Positions 1 through 8,409 of a stretch of DNA of 64,000 bases are shown here, piece by piece. Both the position numbers and the translations under genes were made by a program. The notes under the pieces are model-generated. The model was not told the DNA's origin. It worked only from the letters and a program-made list of their open reading frames with translations, and did no database searches. Numbering within the stretch: position 1 is the stretch's first letter; the number at the start of each line of letters is the position of its first letter. The DNA is from Streptomyces aurantiogriseus (GTDB lineage: Bacteria; Actinomycetota; Actinomycetes; Streptomycetales; Streptomycetaceae): the NCBI RefSeq assembly GCF_014649375.1, contig NZ_BMSX01000012.1, forward strand, positions 248,001 through 312,000, read 5' to 3'.

Positions 1-478
1 ACATGTCGGCGACGGCGCTGCCCGCCTCCTGCCGCCGGATCCGCTGCAACAGCGTCATGAGCAGCGGTATCTCGGCCCCGATCAGCAGTCCGACCACCAG
101 CGCGATCACGACCATCGCGGGCGTGTAGATCTGCAGCCAGGCGAACGCCGCGTACAGCACCAGCACGGACAGCCCGCCGACCAGCGCCAGTGCCCCCTCC
201 ACCAGCGCGAACGCGCCCACCGCACGACGGCGCAGCGGTTTCGCGGCAAGCGAGCCGATGCCCATCGCGAAGACCATCACGGAGATGACCACCGAGGTCT
301 GCAGCACGGAGTTGCCGATGAGGTAGCTGCCCAGCGCGGTGAGCGCCAGCTCGTACACGAGGCCGCAGGCCGCACAGAGGAAGACGGAGAGCAGCAGGAG
401 GAAGCGCGCCCCCCGGGAGTGGCGGACGGCCGGGGGGCGGGAGGGTGCCGCGGTGTCGTGCAGGGTGCCGGCGCTCAT
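1..478 (-). CDS. Polyamine aminopropyltransferase-like membrane protein, N-terminal part (cut by window edge)
   Basis: Only the first about 159 residues are present; the gene runs off the left edge. It starts at an ATG complementary to 476-478. After a short polar N-terminus there are four strongly hydrophobic stretches (about residues 25-45, 58-78, 87-112 and 118-143), with VYELALTALGSYLIGNS in the first loop and GAEIPLLM in the fourth helix. This matches the membrane half of actinobacterial spermidine-synthase-like (SpeE) proteins, which carry a soluble aminopropyltransferase domain further on. That catalytic part is outside the window, so the function is inferred. It lies 11 bp after a DUF350 gene on the same strand, a linkage I recall from other Streptomyces genomes. 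Confidence 0.75.
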   Translation of the reverse strand, partial: MSAGTLHDTAAPSRPPAVRHSRGARFLLLLSVFLCAACGLVYELALTALGSYLIGNSVLQTSVVISVMVFAMGIGSLAAKPLRRRAVGAFALVEGALALVGGLSVLVLYAAFAWLQIYTPAMVVIALVVGLLIGAEIPLLMTLLQRIRRQEAGSAVADM

Positions 479-489
479 GGGTGCGGTGC

Positions 490-927
490 TCAGGAGAGTG
501 CCGCGGCGACCATGAAGGCGGTGCCCAGGTACATGCCGGCCTGGACCCAGGCGGCGGGGTGCGGACGGCCGTCGCTGTCGTCGAGGACGACCGCGCCCAT
601 CTGGCCCGGCGTGAGCAGGCCGATCACGATGCCGACCAGCGTCATCACCAGCACTCCGGCCAGCCCGTAGAGAAGCGTGCTGACCAGGCCGTAGCCCAGA
701 CCCTGCTCGGACTCGCTCGCCCGGATGGCCTCCATGATGACCAGGCCCACGGCGACGGACTGGCTGCCCAGCAGGACGGCCGCGCCGCGGTTGCGGTCCG
801 TCCACACCACGTGGAAGAGCTTGCCGGGCGTGACGAGGTCGAGGGCGATGAAGCCGGCGGCCATCACGGCGAGGCCCACGACTCCGTAGAGCAGGGCCTG
901 GCCGGTCGACTCGAAGATCTCGGTCAC
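490..927 (-). CDS. DUF350 membrane protein
   Basis: A 145-residue protein with four hydrophobic segments arranged as an internal duplication. LDLVTPGKL in the first half (about residues 29-37) corresponds to IGLLTPGQM in the second. This two-fold repeat is the hallmark of DUF350 inner-membrane proteins, whose biochemical role is unknown. It sits between a DUF4247 lipoprotein gene and the membrane aminopropyltransferase gene on the same strand, so it is probably part of that operon and may form a membrane complex with the latter; this is inference. Confidence 0.8.
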   Translation of the reverse strand: MTEIFESTGQALLYGVVGLAVMAAGFIALDLVTPGKLFHVVWTDRNRGAAVLLGSQSVAVGLVIMEAIRASESEQGLGYGLVSTLLYGLAGVLVMTLVGIVIGLLTPGQMGAVVLDDSDGRPHPAAWVQAGMYLGTAFMVAAALS

Positions 928-985
928 TGCGTTGCCTTTCTTCAGGGCGCGTCAGGGTCTGGGGGGAGGTGCCTGTGCCGTGGAG

Positions 986-1387
986 TCATTTGCCTTCGCC
1001 GGGGCCGCCGCCGCGGAAGCTGGCGCTGTCCGGGTCGGGCCAGCTGCCGAGGTACTGGCTGTGGCGGTGGTAGCCGTTGCGGTAGTCCTCGATCTCGATC
1101 CGGCTGCCGCTCCGGTACGGCGAGACGGTGACCAGGTCGTCGCCGTAGCGCAGGAACTCCATGCTGTCGCCGGTGGCGCGGTCGAGTGCCCGGCGGTGGT
1201 CGTGGATCGCTTGCGCGACAGCGTTCGGGGTGCTGGTCGGGGCGACCCAGCCCGTCCCGCTGTCGGTGTACTTGTCGCTGATCCAGCCGCGCGGGACCCC
1301 GTTCTCTCCGCCGGAGGAGCAGGCGGTGAGCAGGACCGCGGCCAGCACGGCCGCCACCGCTCCGCGGGTGAGTCGGGCGCTCTTCAT
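986..1387 (-). CDS. DUF4247 family lipoprotein
   Basis: A 133-residue protein. The ATG complementary to 1385-1387 overlaps the stop of the upstream DUF2617 gene (ATGA), indicating translational coupling. The N-terminus MKSARLTRGAVAAVLAAVLLTACSSG is a lipoprotein signal peptide with lipobox LTAC; the mature protein would be tethered outside the membrane. The rest (WISDKYT, SEYLG-like SQYLGSW, and a Gly-rich tail ending RGGGPGEGK) fits DUF4247. Role unknown; context ties it to the DUF350/aminopropyltransferase unit downstream. Confidence 0.75.
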   Translation of the reverse strand: MKSARLTRGAVAAVLAAVLLTACSSGGENGVPRGWISDKYTDSGTGWVAPTSTPNAVAQAIHDHRRALDRATGDSMEFLRYGDDLVTVSPYRSGSRIEIEDYRNGYHRHSQYLGSWPDPDSASFRGGGPGEGK

Positions 1388-1875
1388 CGGGCCTCCAGCC
1401 GGGTGTGCGTCGATACGATCTGGCCGTTCTGCGGATAGGTGTGCCAGGTGCGCCAGACCAGCCCGCGGCCGGGCGGTCCGTCGGCCGCCTCGACGACCAC
1501 GGCCGTCAGCGCCTCCGGCGACCCGGGGAAGATCCCGCACAGGCTGTCCTCGGTGGCGGCGACCCGGCCGAGGATCCGCGCCACCTGCGCGCTGAACTCC
1601 TCGGGGACCAGCTGCCGGGTGCGGGCGGCGAAGTCGTAGGTCCAGCCCGGCAGATGCCGGGTGTGCGTCGCCGGAAGGCCTTTCACCGAGCCCAGCAGGC
1701 ACGCCACGGTCTCCCGCACGGGGCCGGCGAAGACCTGGTGCGAGGCGCCGAGCAGCCGCAGTCGTACGTCGAGTCCGCCCACGGTCACCGCGCGTTCGGC
1801 AAGGGCCGGCCGCTCGGCCAGGTCCAGGGAGAAGCAGAGCTGATCCGCGTCCGTGTCCAGATAGGGAGCGTCCAA
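1384..1875 (-). CDS. DUF2617 family protein
   Basis: A 163-residue soluble protein with no signal or membrane segment. The most plausible in-frame start is a TTG at 1873-1875; no strong ribosome-binding site is visible and a start slightly further upstream cannot be excluded. Features include LGASHQV and the C-terminal run LVWRTWHTYPQNGQIV, which I associate with DUF2617. It is the first gene of the four-gene minus-strand operon (DUF2617, DUF4247, DUF350, aminopropyltransferase-like). Function unknown. Confidence 0.7.
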   Translation of the reverse strand: MDAPYLDTDADQLCFSLDLAERPALAERAVTVGGLDVRLRLLGASHQVFAGPVRETVACLLGSVKGLPATHTRHLPGWTYDFAARTRQLVPEEFSAQVARILGRVAATEDSLCGIFPGSPEALTAVVVEAADGPPGRGLVWRTWHTYPQNGQIVSTHTRLEAR

Positions 1876-2308
1876 GGAAATGGCGCGCAGTGGGACCCCC
1901 CCCGGTCAGATCTTGCTACAAGCGGCGCTGAGTATGGCACACGAGGCGCATGGGGTTTGAGGGGCGGGGGTGGGAACGACGGGCTCCGGTCGAGCGGGCC
2001 GGCTCCCGCACCGCCGCCGGTAGGGCTCTCCGGCCGCGTGCGCAGGTCCGGGACGTCGCTGCCGTGTGCGGGAGGCGTGAGGGGACGGCCGGTCGATCGC
2101 ACGTCTCCAGCGCGTGCATTCGGGTGGTCGTACCTCGCCGTCGCCTGCCGAACGCCGAGGTCATCAGCGCGGAATCGTAACGTCGAGGGACATGACGGTG
2201 GCTCGATCCGTCCGTCGCGACCGGTTCTGCGCCGGGTTCTCAAGTACCGGCGGGACTCCGGGATTTCGTAAGCCCCTCACCGACATCGAGCCAAGTAGGG
2301 AGCATCAG
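1876..2308. other. Divergent intergenic region, no gene seen
   Basis: About 430 bp between the DUF2617 operon (minus) and the glycosyltransferase-methyltransferase gene (plus). No frame here looks like a real coding sequence. It must hold both promoters, but I see no convincing -35/-10 pair. The only clear signal is the AGGGAG ribosome-binding site at about 2296-2302 for the downstream gene. Confidence 0.5.
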
Positions 2309-3583
2309 ATGACGTCGACCGCCACCCCGAGGTTCTCCGTCTTCACGCCCACGCACCGGCCCCGTTTCCTGGACGAGTGCCTGGCGACGCTGCAGGCGCA
2401 GACCTGTCCGGACTGGGAGTGGATCGTCCTGCTCAACAACGGCGCCCGGTGGCGGCCGGAGCACCCCGACGAGAGGGTTCGTCTGGAGATCGCGGACGAC
2501 ATCGTCGGCGTCGGAGCGGCGAAGCGCAGGGCCTGTGAACTGGCGCGCGGCGAGATCCTCGTGGAACTCGACCACGACGACCTGCTGGCGAAGGCGTGCC
2601 TGGCGGAACTCGGCAAGGCGTTCGACGCGCATCCCGACGCCGTCTTCGTCTACAGCAACACCGCGCAGATCACCGAGGCCGGGAAACGGGACGACAGCCG
2701 TTTCAACGAGGCGCACGGCTGGCACTACGAGGAGGTGCGCGTCGACGGCCGCAAACTGCTCCAGGTCAGATCCATGGCCCCGACTCCGCACAACGTCGCC
2801 TACATCTGGTACGCGCCCAACCATGTACGGGCGTTCCGCCAGGACGCCTACGTGAAGGCCGGCGGCTACGACGCCGCCCGTACCGTCCTGGACGACCAGG
2901 ACCTGATGTGCCGTCTGTTCCACGTCGGCGACTTCCACCACATCCCCCGCTGTCTGTACCTCCAGCGGATGCACCCCGCGAACACCCAGCGCGACCCGGA
3001 GATCAACGCGCACATCCAGCGCGAGACGGTCGCCCTGTACGACAAGTACATCGAGGCCAACGCCCTTGCCTGGACCTACCGGAGGGGACTGATGGCGCTG
3101 GATCTCGGCGCGGCCCACGGGAAGCCGCCCGGTTATGTGGGCGTGGACAAGCGGCCGGGGAAGGGCGTCGACATCGTCGCGACCCTGCCCGGCAGACTGG
3201 ACCTGCCCGACGACTCCGTCGGCCTGATGCGGGCCGTGAACTTCCTCGAGCACGTGCCCGCGAAGGTGCCGCTGATCAACGAGCTGTACCGGCTGCTGGC
3301 ACCCGGCGGCATGCTCCTCACCACGACGCCCAGCTCCGACGGCCGCGGCGCCTACCAGGACCCGAATCACGTCGCGTACTACAACGAGAACTCGTTCTGG
3401 TACTACACGGACGACGCGTACCGCGCCTTCGTGCCCGACCTCGAGGCCAGGTTCCAGACTTCGCGGCTGGCCACCGTCTTCCCGTCCGAGTGGCACTCCG
3501 AGAAGAACATCTCGTACGTGATCGCCAACCTCATCGCGATGAAGGACGGCGCCGAACGGTGCGGCGGCCTGCTGTCGGTCTAG
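2309..3583 (+). CDS. Fused GT2 glycosyltransferase and SAM-dependent methyltransferase
   Basis: 424 residues, ATG at 2309 preceded by AGGGAG. Residues about 8-240 are a family-2 (GT-A) glycosyltransferase: FSVFTPTHRPRFLDECLATL at the start, then VELDHDDL (DxD-type motif at about 88-91) for nucleotide-sugar/metal binding, and a later LDDQDLMCRL acid region. Residues about 260-424 are a short class I methyltransferase: ALDLGAAHGK (SAM-binding loop), VGVDKR, VNFLEHVP and LAPGGMLLTTTPS. No membrane segments, so it is cytosolic. It converges on rmlD with a 4-bp overlap of 3' ends. With TDP-rhamnose made next door, it may transfer rhamnose and methylate it; acceptor and donor are inference. In the methyltransferase half LDLGAAHG replaces the usual GxGxG loop. 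Confidence 0.8.
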   Translation: MTSTATPRFSVFTPTHRPRFLDECLATLQAQTCPDWEWIVLLNNGARWRPEHPDERVRLEIADDIVGVGAAKRRACELARGEILVELDHDDLLAKACLAELGKAFDAHPDAVFVYSNTAQITEAGKRDDSRFNEAHGWHYEEVRVDGRKLLQVRSMAPTPHNVAYIWYAPNHVRAFRQDAYVKAGGYDAARTVLDDQDLMCRLFHVGDFHHIPRCLYLQRMHPANTQRDPEINAHIQRETVALYDKYIEANALAWTYRRGLMALDLGAAHGKPPGYVGVDKRPGKGVDIVATLPGRLDLPDDSVGLMRAVNFLEHVPAKVPLINELYRLLAPGGMLLTTTPSSDGRGAYQDPNHVAYYNENSFWYYTDDAYRAFVPDLEARFQTSRLATVFPSEWHSEKNISYVIANLIAMKDGAERCGGLLSV

Positions 3584-4494
3584 GGCCGGGCCCGTTCCGA
3601 CGACCGGGCCGCGGCGGACAGAGCGGCGAAGACGGGCAGTTTCAGGGCTGAGGCCAGCTGGTCGTCCCACCGGGGGAGGGGCGCGAGGCCGGCCCGCTGC
3701 CAGTTGTCGTGACCGAGTACACCGAACGTCGGGCGTGCGGCCGGGCGCGGGAACTTCTCCGAGCCGACCGGGCGGATCCGCTCGGGGTCGAGGCCGCTGA
3801 GGCGGAAGGCCTCACGGGCCAGGCCGCACCAGGTGGTCCGGCCCGCGGCCGTGCCGTGGTAGATGCCCGCCGGTGCCCGCCCGGCCAGCGCGGCACGGCC
3901 GAGGGCGGCCAGCCGGCCGGCGAGCGCACGGGACCAGGTCGGCTGACCGTGCTGGTCGGCCACCACGTCCAGGGTGGCGCGCCGGGCGGCGAGTTCGAGC
4001 ACGGTGGCCACGAAGTTGGGGCCGTGCTCGCCGTAGAGCCAGGCGGTGCGCACCACATAGCCGGTGTGCGGCAGCAGTTCGGCGACTGCCCGTTCCCCCG
4101 CCAGTTTGCTCCGCCCGTAGGCGTTGACGGGTCCTGTCGGTGCGTCCTCGGCGTACGGCCGGCGGGCGTCCCCCGGGAACACGTAGTCGGTCGAGACGTG
4201 CAGCAGGACCGCGCCGCTGTCCGCGCAGGCGCGTGCGAGGTGGTGGACGCCCGTGCCGTTCACGGCCGTGGCCGCCGCCTCGGACCGCTCGGCGCCGTCG
4301 ACGTCCGTCCAGGCGGCGCAGTTGACGACCACCCCGTGACCGGCGACGGCCGCGCGCACGGCGGTCGGATCGGTGATGTCGAGCCGGTCCCGGCTCAGTC
4401 CCGTCACCACGATGTCCGGATCACCGGCGAGCTCGGCCAGCACATCCCGGCCGAGGAGCCCGTGCGCGCCGGTCACCAGCCACGTGGTGGTCAT
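3580..4494 (-). CDS. rmlD: dTDP-4-dehydrorhamnose reductase
   Basis: 304 residues; the ATG at 4492-4494 overlaps the rmlB stop (ATGA). It catalyses the NAD(P)H-dependent last step to dTDP-L-rhamnose. Family signs: VTGAHGLLGRDV Rossmann loop at residues 6-17, NCAAWTDVDGAE, STDYVFPG, and the catalytic YGRSKLAGE (YxxxK). Length is normal for RmlD. The gene is last in the minus-strand rml array, so it shares transcription with rmlB. An in-frame run upstream through rmlB is only an antiparallel-frame artefact of high GC. Confidence 0.93.
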   Translation of the reverse strand: MTTTWLVTGAHGLLGRDVLAELAGDPDIVVTGLSRDRLDITDPTAVRAAVAGHGVVVNCAAWTDVDGAERSEAAATAVNGTGVHHLARACADSGAVLLHVSTDYVFPGDARRPYAEDAPTGPVNAYGRSKLAGERAVAELLPHTGYVVRTAWLYGEHGPNFVATVLELAARRATLDVVADQHGQPTWSRALAGRLAALGRAALAGRAPAGIYHGTAAGRTTWCGLAREAFRLSGLDPERIRPVGSEKFPRPAARPTFGVLGHDNWQRAGLAPLPRWDDQLASALKLPVFAALSAAARSSERARP

Positions 4495-5465
4495 CGCGGC
4501 TCGGCCCGTTCGTTCAGCGGCTCCCACCAGGAACGGTTCTCGCGGTACCAGGCGACCGTGGTGGCCAGACCCTCCGTGAAGGGCACCTGCGGGGCGTAGC
4601 CGAGCTGCTCGCGGATCTTGCTGTCGTCGAGCGAGTAGCGCAGGTCGTGGCCCTTGCGGTCGGCCACGTACGCGACCCGGTCCCAGTCCGCGCCGAGAGC
4701 GTCCAGCAACAGGCCCGTGAGCTTGTGGTTGCTCAGTTCGGTCCCGCCGCCGATGTGGTAGACCTCCCCGGCCCGGCCGCCGTGCAGGACGAGGTCGATG
4801 CCCCGGCAGTGGTCGGAGACGTGCAGCCAGTCGCGGAGGTTGCGGCCGTCTCCGTACAGGGGGACTGTCTTCCCGTCGAGCAGGCGGGTGATGAAGAGCG
4901 GGATGAGCTTCTCGGGGAACTGGTGGGGCCCGTAGTTGTTGGTACAGCGGGTGACGACGACGTCCAGGCCATGGGTGCGGTGGTAGGCGAGGGCGAGCAG
5001 GTCGGAGCCGGCCTTCGACGCGGAGTACGGGGAGTTCGGCGCCAGGGGCTGGTCCTCGGTCCAGGAGCCTTCGCTGATGGAGCCGTACACCTCGTCGGTG
5101 GACACGTGGACGAAGCGGCCGACGCCGTGCCGATGGGCCGCGTCGAGGAGTACCTGCGTGCCGGTCACATTGGTACGGACGAACGGACCGGCCCCGTCGA
5201 TCGACCGGTCGACGTGCGATTCGGCGGCGAAGTGCACCACCGCGTCCTGGCCCGCCATCACCTGGTCGACCACGTCCGGGTCGCAGATGTCGCCCCGGAC
5301 GAAGGTGTAGCCGGGGTGTGCCGCCACCGGCGTCAGATTGGCCTCGACCCCTGAGTAGGTGAGTTTGTCGAGGACGGTGATCCGCGCGGCCGGATCCGAG
5401 TTCAGCCGCCGCCGGACGTATTCGGAACCGATGAATCCGGCGCCGCCGGTCACGAGGATGCGCAT
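4491..5465 (-). CDS. rmlB: dTDP-glucose 4,6-dehydratase
   Basis: 324 residues, ATG at 5463-5465. Converts dTDP-glucose to dTDP-4-keto-6-deoxyglucose with bound NAD. Motifs: MRILVTGGAGFIGSEYVRR at the start, FAAESHVDRSI, STDEVYGSI, the YSASKAG catalytic Tyr-Lys pair, and TRCTNNYGPHQFPEKLIP. Full family length. It follows a strong hairpin terminator and the collagen-like gene, so it probably has its own promoter or depends on readthrough. Upstream reads only a weak ribosome-binding site. Confidence 0.95.
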   Translation of the reverse strand: MRILVTGGAGFIGSEYVRRRLNSDPAARITVLDKLTYSGVEANLTPVAAHPGYTFVRGDICDPDVVDQVMAGQDAVVHFAAESHVDRSIDGAGPFVRTNVTGTQVLLDAAHRHGVGRFVHVSTDEVYGSISEGSWTEDQPLAPNSPYSASKAGSDLLALAYHRTHGLDVVVTRCTNNYGPHQFPEKLIPLFITRLLDGKTVPLYGDGRNLRDWLHVSDHCRGIDLVLHGGRAGEVYHIGGGTELSNHKLTGLLLDALGADWDRVAYVADRKGHDLRYSLDDSKIREQLGYAPQVPFTEGLATTVAWYRENRSWWEPLNERAEPR

Positions 5466-5494
5466 AACTGTCGGAGATCTCTTTCGGGACGGAA

Positions 5495-5536
5495 TGCGGG
5501 GGTGCCCCGGGGCCGAAGCCTCGGGGCACCCCCGCA
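5495..5536 (-). terminator. Rho-independent-type hairpin after the collagen-like gene
   Basis: A near-perfect inverted repeat with arms based on GCGGGGGTGCCCC and GGGGCACCCCCGC around a short GC-rich loop. It starts 6 bp after the collagen-like gene's stop and ends 30 bp before the rmlB start, so on the minus strand it is placed to end the collagen-like transcript. There is no U tract, as usual in Streptomyces. Confidence 0.75.
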
Positions 5537-5542
5537 CGGGGA

Positions 5543-6427
5543 CTACGGTGTCGTCGTCGCGCAGAGCACGAAGGCCGTGATCGTCTGGGCGGAGGTGGTG
5601 GTGACGGTCCACCCGGTGGGCGGCGGACCACCGCTCGGGAAGTTGTCCCGAATGTTTCCCGTGGAGGCGGCGAATCCGCCACCGACCACGGACTCGCCGG
5701 CGAGGCACGACGCAGTCGCCGTCATGGTGTCGGCGACGGTGTTGGTCCGGACGACGATGCCGTCAAGCCCGCCCTGGGCTCCCTGGGCACCCTGCGCGCC
5801 CTGTGCACCCTGGGCTCCCTGTGCACCCTGGGCTCCCTGTGCACCCTGGGCTCCCTGGGCACCTTGTGCACCCTGGGCACCTTGTGCACCCTGGGCTCCC
5901 TGGGCACCTTGTGCACCCTGGGCTCCCTGGGCTCCCTGAACACCAGCGGCTCCCTGTGCACCCTGGGCTCCCTGTGCACCCTGGGCTCCCTGAGCTCCCT
6001 GGGCACCTTGAGCTCCCTGGGCACCCTGTGCACCCTGCGGTCCCCGCGGGCCCTGCGGTCCACGGGGACCCTGCGGCCCTGGCTTGCCCGGCTTGCCGTC
6101 GTGGCCCTTGGGGCCTCGGGGACCCTGCGGGCCTCGAGGACCCTTGTCCCGGTCATCGGCGTGACCTCTGTGCCGGTCATCGGCGTGACCATTGTCGCCG
6201 TACTGGTGCACCCGCGCCGCGCCATCCCCGCCGGCCCTGCGGACCGCGTCGGCGATGGCCGCCTCTGACACGTGCTGCGCGCCCAGCTGCTCCACGGCGA
6301 TGGGTTTGTACGTCTCTCCGGCGATTGCTGCGGTGCTCGGGACAACGCTGAGCGCCACCGCAGCCGCGCCCGCCGACACCATGGTGGCGGACTTCAGGCG
6401 CGAAATTCGGCTCGTTCTACGGCTCAA
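5543..6427 (-). CDS. Secreted collagen-like (Gly-X-Y repeat) protein
   Basis: 294 residues from a TTG at 6425-6427, preceded at good distance by AGGAAGG. Residues 1-37 are a signal peptide (SRRTSRISR, then a hydrophobic core ending TAAIAGE). After a charged segment (about 38-95), residues 96-218 form about 41 uninterrupted Gly-X-Y triplets. The first dozen are [12 protein letters not shown]; almost all the rest are GAQ, with one GAA and one GVQ. The last 75 residues ([10 protein letters not shown] to the end) are a non-collagen, Thr-rich domain with two cysteines that could nucleate a trimer. Such proteins form extracellular triple helices. The gene is inside the rhamnose locus, between rmlC and rmlB. 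Its repeat region has no Ser or Thr, so any O-glycan would have to be on the flanking domains. Confidence 0.88.
   Translation of the reverse strand: MSRRTSRISRLKSATMVSAGAAAVALSVVPSTAAIAGETYKPIAVEQLGAQHVSEAAIADAVRRAGGDGAARVHQYGDNGHADDRHRGHADDRDKGPRGPQGPRGPKGHDGKPGKPGPQGPRGPQGPRGPQGAQGAQGAQGAQGAQGAQGAQGAQGAQGAAGVQGAQGAQGAQGAQGAQGAQGAQGAQGAQGAQGAQGAQGAQGAQGAQGAQGAQGAQGGLDGIVVRTNTVADTMTATASCLAGESVVGGGFAASTGNIRDNFPSGGPPPTGWTVTTTSAQTITAFVLCATTTP
5774..6142 (-). repeat. Tandem repeat encoding Gly-X-Y triplets
   Basis: The coding DNA is built of 9-nt units; from about 5774 to 6034 these encode GAQ, alternating a few synonymous codon versions (for example GGTGCACAAGGTGCC on the coding strand). Repeat number is expected to vary between strains through slippage or recombination, and this is a likely site of assembly collapse. 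Confidence 0.85.
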
Positions 6428-6527
6428 GGAGAACCTTCCTCATGTTTGGGAGGGATCAGACAGCAAGCGCGCACTCGGTGCTTCATATCGCTTGCATGCC
6501 GATCACCTTCGGCCACGGACGTCGACA

Positions 6528-6550
6528 TTCATTCACTCGCCGTGAATGAA
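6528..6550. promoter_or_regulatory. Inverted repeat upstream of the collagen-like gene
   Basis: Perfect 9-bp arms TTCATTCAC and GTGAATGAA separated by 5 bp, about 100 bp upstream of the collagen-like start and 138 bp after the rmlC stop. The composition is AT-rich against the surrounding GC, which favours an operator or promoter-linked site over a terminator. The binding protein is unknown. Confidence 0.5.
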
Positions 6551-6687
6551 ATATGACTAATTGCACCCGTCCTGTGGGGGAGGATCACCCGAGCGGCTTC
6601 AGTTCGGCCCGCAAACGGCTGACTTTCTCGGCGGCCTTTCCCATGGTTGCCTCCGGCTCCCGTTCCGGAGGCAAGAGGTCGGCCCTC

Positions 6688-7287
6688 TCAAACGCCGCTC
6701 ATGAGACTTCTGCGGTACGCGGTGCAGTCCTCGAACGAAGGCAGCAGGCCTTGCCGCTCGGCTTCCGCCAGCGTGGGCGCGGCGGCGTCCTTGTCGGAAA
6801 GGAGCGGGGTGAGGTCGTCGGGCCAGGCGATGGCCAACGCCGGATCGAGCGGGTTGATCCCGTACTCGCGCTGCGGCGCGTATCGCTGCGAACACAGGTA
6901 GACGACAGTGGAGTCGTCCTCCAATGCCATGAAGGCGTGGCCCAGCCCTTCGGAGAGGTAGACGGAGCGGTGCGTCGTGTCGTCGAGCCGCACCGCCTCC
7001 CAGGTCCCGAAACCCGGGGAGCCGACCCGGATGTCGACCACCACGTCGAGGACGGCGCCGCTCACACAGGTGACGTACTTGGCCTGACCCGGCGGGACCG
7101 CCGCGTAATGGATTCCGCGGAGAGTGCCGCGCACGGAGCGGGAGCAGTTGGCCTGCTCGAGTGAGAATCCCTGGCCGACGGCGTCCTGGAAGAACCCGCC
7201 CTTGAACCACTCGTGAAATCGACCCCTGCCGTCCGTGAACACGGTGGGCGTGTCCACCCATGCTCCCTCGATACCGAGCGTTCTCAC
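6688..7287 (-). CDS. rmlC: dTDP-4-dehydrorhamnose 3,5-epimerase
   Basis: 199 residues, GTG at 7285-7287, one base after the rmlA stop. Cupin-fold epimerase acting on dTDP-4-keto-6-deoxyglucose. Visible family motifs: FHEWFKGGFF near residue 24, QANCSRSVRGTLRGIHYA (catalytic His60), KYVTCVSGAVLDVVVDIR, and YLSEGLGHAFMAL around His117. Normal length for RmlC. Forms a pair with rmlA; a 260-bp gap containing an inverted repeat then precedes the collagen-like gene. Confidence 0.93.
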   Translation of the reverse strand: MRTLGIEGAWVDTPTVFTDGRGRFHEWFKGGFFQDAVGQGFSLEQANCSRSVRGTLRGIHYAAVPPGQAKYVTCVSGAVLDVVVDIRVGSPGFGTWEAVRLDDTTHRSVYLSEGLGHAFMALEDDSTVVYLCSQRYAPQREYGINPLDPALAIAWPDDLTPLLSDKDAAAPTLAEAERQGLLPSFEDCTAYRRSLMSGV

Positions 7288-7288
7288 G

Positions 7289-8230
7289 TCATGACGTCCT
7301 TCCGCTGCTCAGCTCGTTCGTGTCGCACACGAACTCCGGAACCCGCTGAGGCATGACGACGTGCCGGGAATCGTCCAGCAGCCCCAGCAGATAGTGGCCG
7401 TACCCGCTCTTGAGCAGCGGCCGGGCCAGTTCCCGGAGCCGGTCGTCGTCGATCAGGCCGGCCCGCCAGACCGCTTCCTCGACGCAGCCGACCTTGAAGC
7501 CCTGGCGCTCCTCGATCACCCGGACGAACTCCGAGGCCTGAACCATGGAGGTGAAGGTTCCGGTGTCCAGCCACGCGGTGCCCCGGTCGAGCCGGGTGAC
7601 ATGCAGCGCCCCGGCCTCCAGATAGACGCGGTTGAGGTCGGTGATCTCCAACTCGCCCCTGGGGCTGGGGCGCAGGCCGCGGGCGATGTCCACGGCGTGG
7701 TTGTCGTAGAAGTACAGTCCGGGCACGGCATAGCGCGATCTGGGGCGGGCCGGTTTCTCCTCGATGGACACCGCTCGGCCCTGTTCGTCGAACTCGACCA
7801 CGCCGTAGGCCGACGGGTTGGCGACCTGGTAGGCGAACACCCTGCCGCCTTTCACGTCGTCATGACGTGCCAGCCGGGTACCGAGGCCGCTTCCGTGAAA
7901 GATGTTGTCGCCCAGAATCAGGGCGACGGACTCGTCCCCGATGAAGTCGGCGCCCAGCACCAAAGCATGAGCAATGCCCTCCGGGCGCTCCTGTGCCATG
8001 TGCGTGAGCCGCAGACCCAGTTGACTGCCGTCGCCGAGCAATCGGCGGAACTGGTCCTGGTCTTCGGGGGTGGTGATGATCAGAATCTCCCGGATTCCGG
8101 CCATCACGAGCGTGGAGAGCGGATAATAGACCATGGGTTTGTCGAAGACCGGCAGCAATTGCTTCGACACCGAGCGGGTCAACGGCCAAAGTCGTGAGCC
8201 GGTTCCCCCGGCCAACAGAATTCCACGCAC
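7289..8230 (-). CDS. rmlA: Glucose-1-phosphate thymidylyltransferase
   Basis: 313 residues, GTG at 8228-8230. Makes dTDP-glucose from dTTP and glucose-1-phosphate, the entry step to TDP-rhamnose. Motifs: [18 protein letters not shown] (nucleotide-binding loop), [35 protein letters not shown] and [10 protein letters not shown]. First gene of the minus-strand rml array; its promoter must lie in the 179-bp divergent region shared with the WGR-domain gene. Confidence 0.94.
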   Translation of the reverse strand: MRGILLAGGTGSRLWPLTRSVSKQLLPVFDKPMVYYPLSTLVMAGIREILIITTPEDQDQFRRLLGDGSQLGLRLTHMAQERPEGIAHALVLGADFIGDESVALILGDNIFHGSGLGTRLARHDDVKGGRVFAYQVANPSAYGVVEFDEQGRAVSIEEKPARPRSRYAVPGLYFYDNHAVDIARGLRPSPRGELEITDLNRVYLEAGALHVTRLDRGTAWLDTGTFTSMVQASEFVRVIEERQGFKVGCVEEAVWRAGLIDDDRLRELARPLLKSGYGHYLLGLLDDSRHVVMPQRVPEFVCDTNELSSGRTS

Positions 8231-8252
8231 GGCATCACCATAGGCCAGTAAT

Positions 8253-8284
8253 CCATGAATGACTGTTTTTCACACGATTCATGG
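8253..8284. promoter_or_regulatory. Spaced inverted repeat between rmlA and the WGR gene
   Basis: Perfect 8-bp arms CCATGAAT and ATTCATGG separated by 16 bp, 22 bp upstream of the rmlA start in the divergent region. The sequence is AT-rich for this genome. The geometry fits an operator for a dimeric regulator or a pair of half-sites, but no regulator can be assigned. Confidence 0.4.
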
Positions 8285-8409
8285 TGTGTATGTCGTACAG
8301 GTCGGTGGGTGGCGGGCGGCGTCGGGGTGATTGTCAGTGGCTCCTCGTACGGTGTGATCAGTGGGACCTGCCGGAGAGGCCGCAGGTCCGCTCCGGGGAG
8401 GGGTTTGCC

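Noticed and set aside
3580-5682. One 700-codon protein covering rmlD and upstream sequence
   Set aside because: The frame runs through rmlB antiparallel codon positions; the true rmlD starts at the ATG overlapping the rmlB stop, with the Rossmann motif right after it.
5774-6142. CRISPR-like regular repeats
   Set aside because: The 9-nt periodic repeats encode Gly-X-Y in one continuous frame with signal peptide; there are no unique spacers or cas genes.
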